Source of the DNA: Flavobacteriales bacterium
GTDB taxonomy: Bacteria; Bacteroidota; Bacteroidia; Flavobacteriales; Flavobacteriaceae
NCBI GenBank assembly: GCA_004213645.1
Contig: SGZF01000002.1
Coordinates: 33,008-97,007 of the forward strand
Length of the DNA stretch: 64,000 nt
Reading direction: 5' to 3'
In this document: one piece after another, positions 63,608 to 64,000 of the stretch
How positions within the stretch are numbered: position 1 is the first letter of the stretch
Layout: the number at the start of each line of letters is the position of its first letter
Notes under the pieces: generated by a model
Told to the model about the DNA's origin: nothing
The model's database searches: none
Seen by the model: the letters and a program-made list of their open reading frames with translations, nothing else
Made by a program: the position numbers and the translations under genes

Positions 63608-63937
63608 ATGCTTATTGAAGTTTTAAAATCCAAAATTCATAGAATTAAGGTTACTGATGGAAATCTTAATTATGTAGGTAGTCTAACTTTAGATCTAGAT
63701 CTAATGGATAAAGTAGGCCTTATTCATGGAGAAAAAATTCAAGTTCTTAATGTTGAAAATGGAGAGAGATTAGAGACATATGTTATCCAAGGAGAAAGAG
63801 GTAAGGGAGAAGTTATTGTAAATGGCCCTGCAACTTTCAAAATAAAAAAAGGAGATTTAGTAATTATAAATAGTTATGCTCAAGTTGAATTTGAATTAGC
63901 TAAAAATTTCCAACCTAAACTCTTAATATTTGATTAA
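63608..63937 (+). CDS. panD: Aspartate 1-decarboxylase proenzyme
   Basis: This 109-residue PanD makes beta-alanine from aspartate for pantothenate and CoA. The self-cleavage site is G24-S25 in NYVGSLTLD, which creates the pyruvoyl group. The C-terminal part with GEVIVNGPATFKIKKGDLVIINSYAQ is typical. It starts 27 nt after tRNA-Thr (GGT). In other flavobacteria tuf usually follows this tRNA array, so panD here marks a break in gene order. Confidence 0.93.
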   Translation: MLIEVLKSKIHRIKVTDGNLNYVGSLTLDLDLMDKVGLIHGEKIQVLNVENGERLETYVIQGERGKGEVIVNGPATFKIKKGDLVIINSYAQVEFELAKNFQPKLLIFD

Positions 63938-63984
63938 GTTTTCCTTATTGGATCTGTTCTGTTTGCTTTTTTTTATATTTAAGT

Positions 63985-64000
63985 ATGAACAAGCTTTTTA
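63985..64000 (+). other. Possible start of a further gene cut by the window end
   Basis: An ATG at 63985 opens a frame (MNKLF) that runs to the last base. In many flavobacteria panD is followed by a lysylphosphatidylglycerol-synthase-like membrane protein, which would fit, but five codons are too few to tell. Confidence 0.2.

Overview
The window looks like a compact, strongly AT-rich chromosome segment from a free-living marine member of the Bacteroidota, most likely a streamlined flavobacterium. The evidence is the set of lineage-typical families (DUF4271, DUF4296, DUF3098, a PorT-like barrel, the exbB-exbD-exbD operon, sigma-54), the familiar gene orders (hemD with DUF4271; polyprenol-phosphate mannose synthase with pyrC and DUF4296; rpsU with xerC and a Thr-Tyr-Gly-Thr tRNA array), Bacteroidota promoters with a TAnnTTTG -7 box, and the general lack of Shine-Dalgarno sequences. 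Sodium-coupled carriers (an SGLT-like symporter and an alanine symporter) fit the sea. No gene-free stretch reaches 300 bases, and I saw no IS element, prophage or CRISPR array.

Layout: 1-3.9 kb, two exported proteins and a terminator. 3.9-6.6 kb, an SsuD-like sulfonate monooxygenase with an SGLT-type symporter, whose base and codon use suggest recent acquisition. 6.6-10 kb, stress and envelope genes on the minus strand. 10-13.6 kb, beta-oxidation (fadB-fadA). 13.6-15.3 kb, an error-prone polymerase cassette in umuC-umuD order. 15.4-19.4 kb, sucA-sucB of the TCA cycle. 19.4-24.9 kb, tatD, tRNA-Ser, a transporter/phosphoribosyltransferase pair, a GH3 glucanase lipoprotein and fabH. 25-28.2 kb, an ExbBD energising operon. 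28.2-34.1 kb (minus), rpoN, asnS, frr, pyrH, truB, DUF3098 and ftsX.

34.2-38 kb holds leuS with a SemiSWEET and a membrane zinc peptidase. 38-39.5 kb is hemD-DUF4271. 39.5-43.2 kb is a glycolipid/pyrimidine/tyrS operon. 43.3-45.4 kb is a two-component system plus an alkyltransferase-like protein. 45.4-47.9 kb is an Fe-S/ferredoxin operon (mrp, nifU-like, ferredoxin-NADP reductase). 47.9-50.4 kb is a MoxR-type ATPase with a VWA protein. 50.5-52.5 kb carries two mevalonate pathway genes. 53-59.3 kb (minus) is a complete trpEGDCFBA operon. 59.9-64 kb holds rhodanese, PspC, an alanine symporter, rpsU, xerC, four tRNAs and panD.

The most notable regulatory find lies between 59275 and 59386 upstream of trpE: a 14-codon leader peptide with three consecutive Trp codons, a terminator hairpin with nine U, and short alternative pairings that together form a classical transcription attenuator. 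Its predicted promoter puts the transcript start about one base before the leader AUG. Other points worth a second look are the acquired sulfonate cassette, two small membrane genes upstream of trpL (one of only 57 codons), a stand-alone AraC-type half domain, missing genes in otherwise conserved loci (hpf and uppP), and convergent gene pairs that share stop codons and leave no room for terminators.
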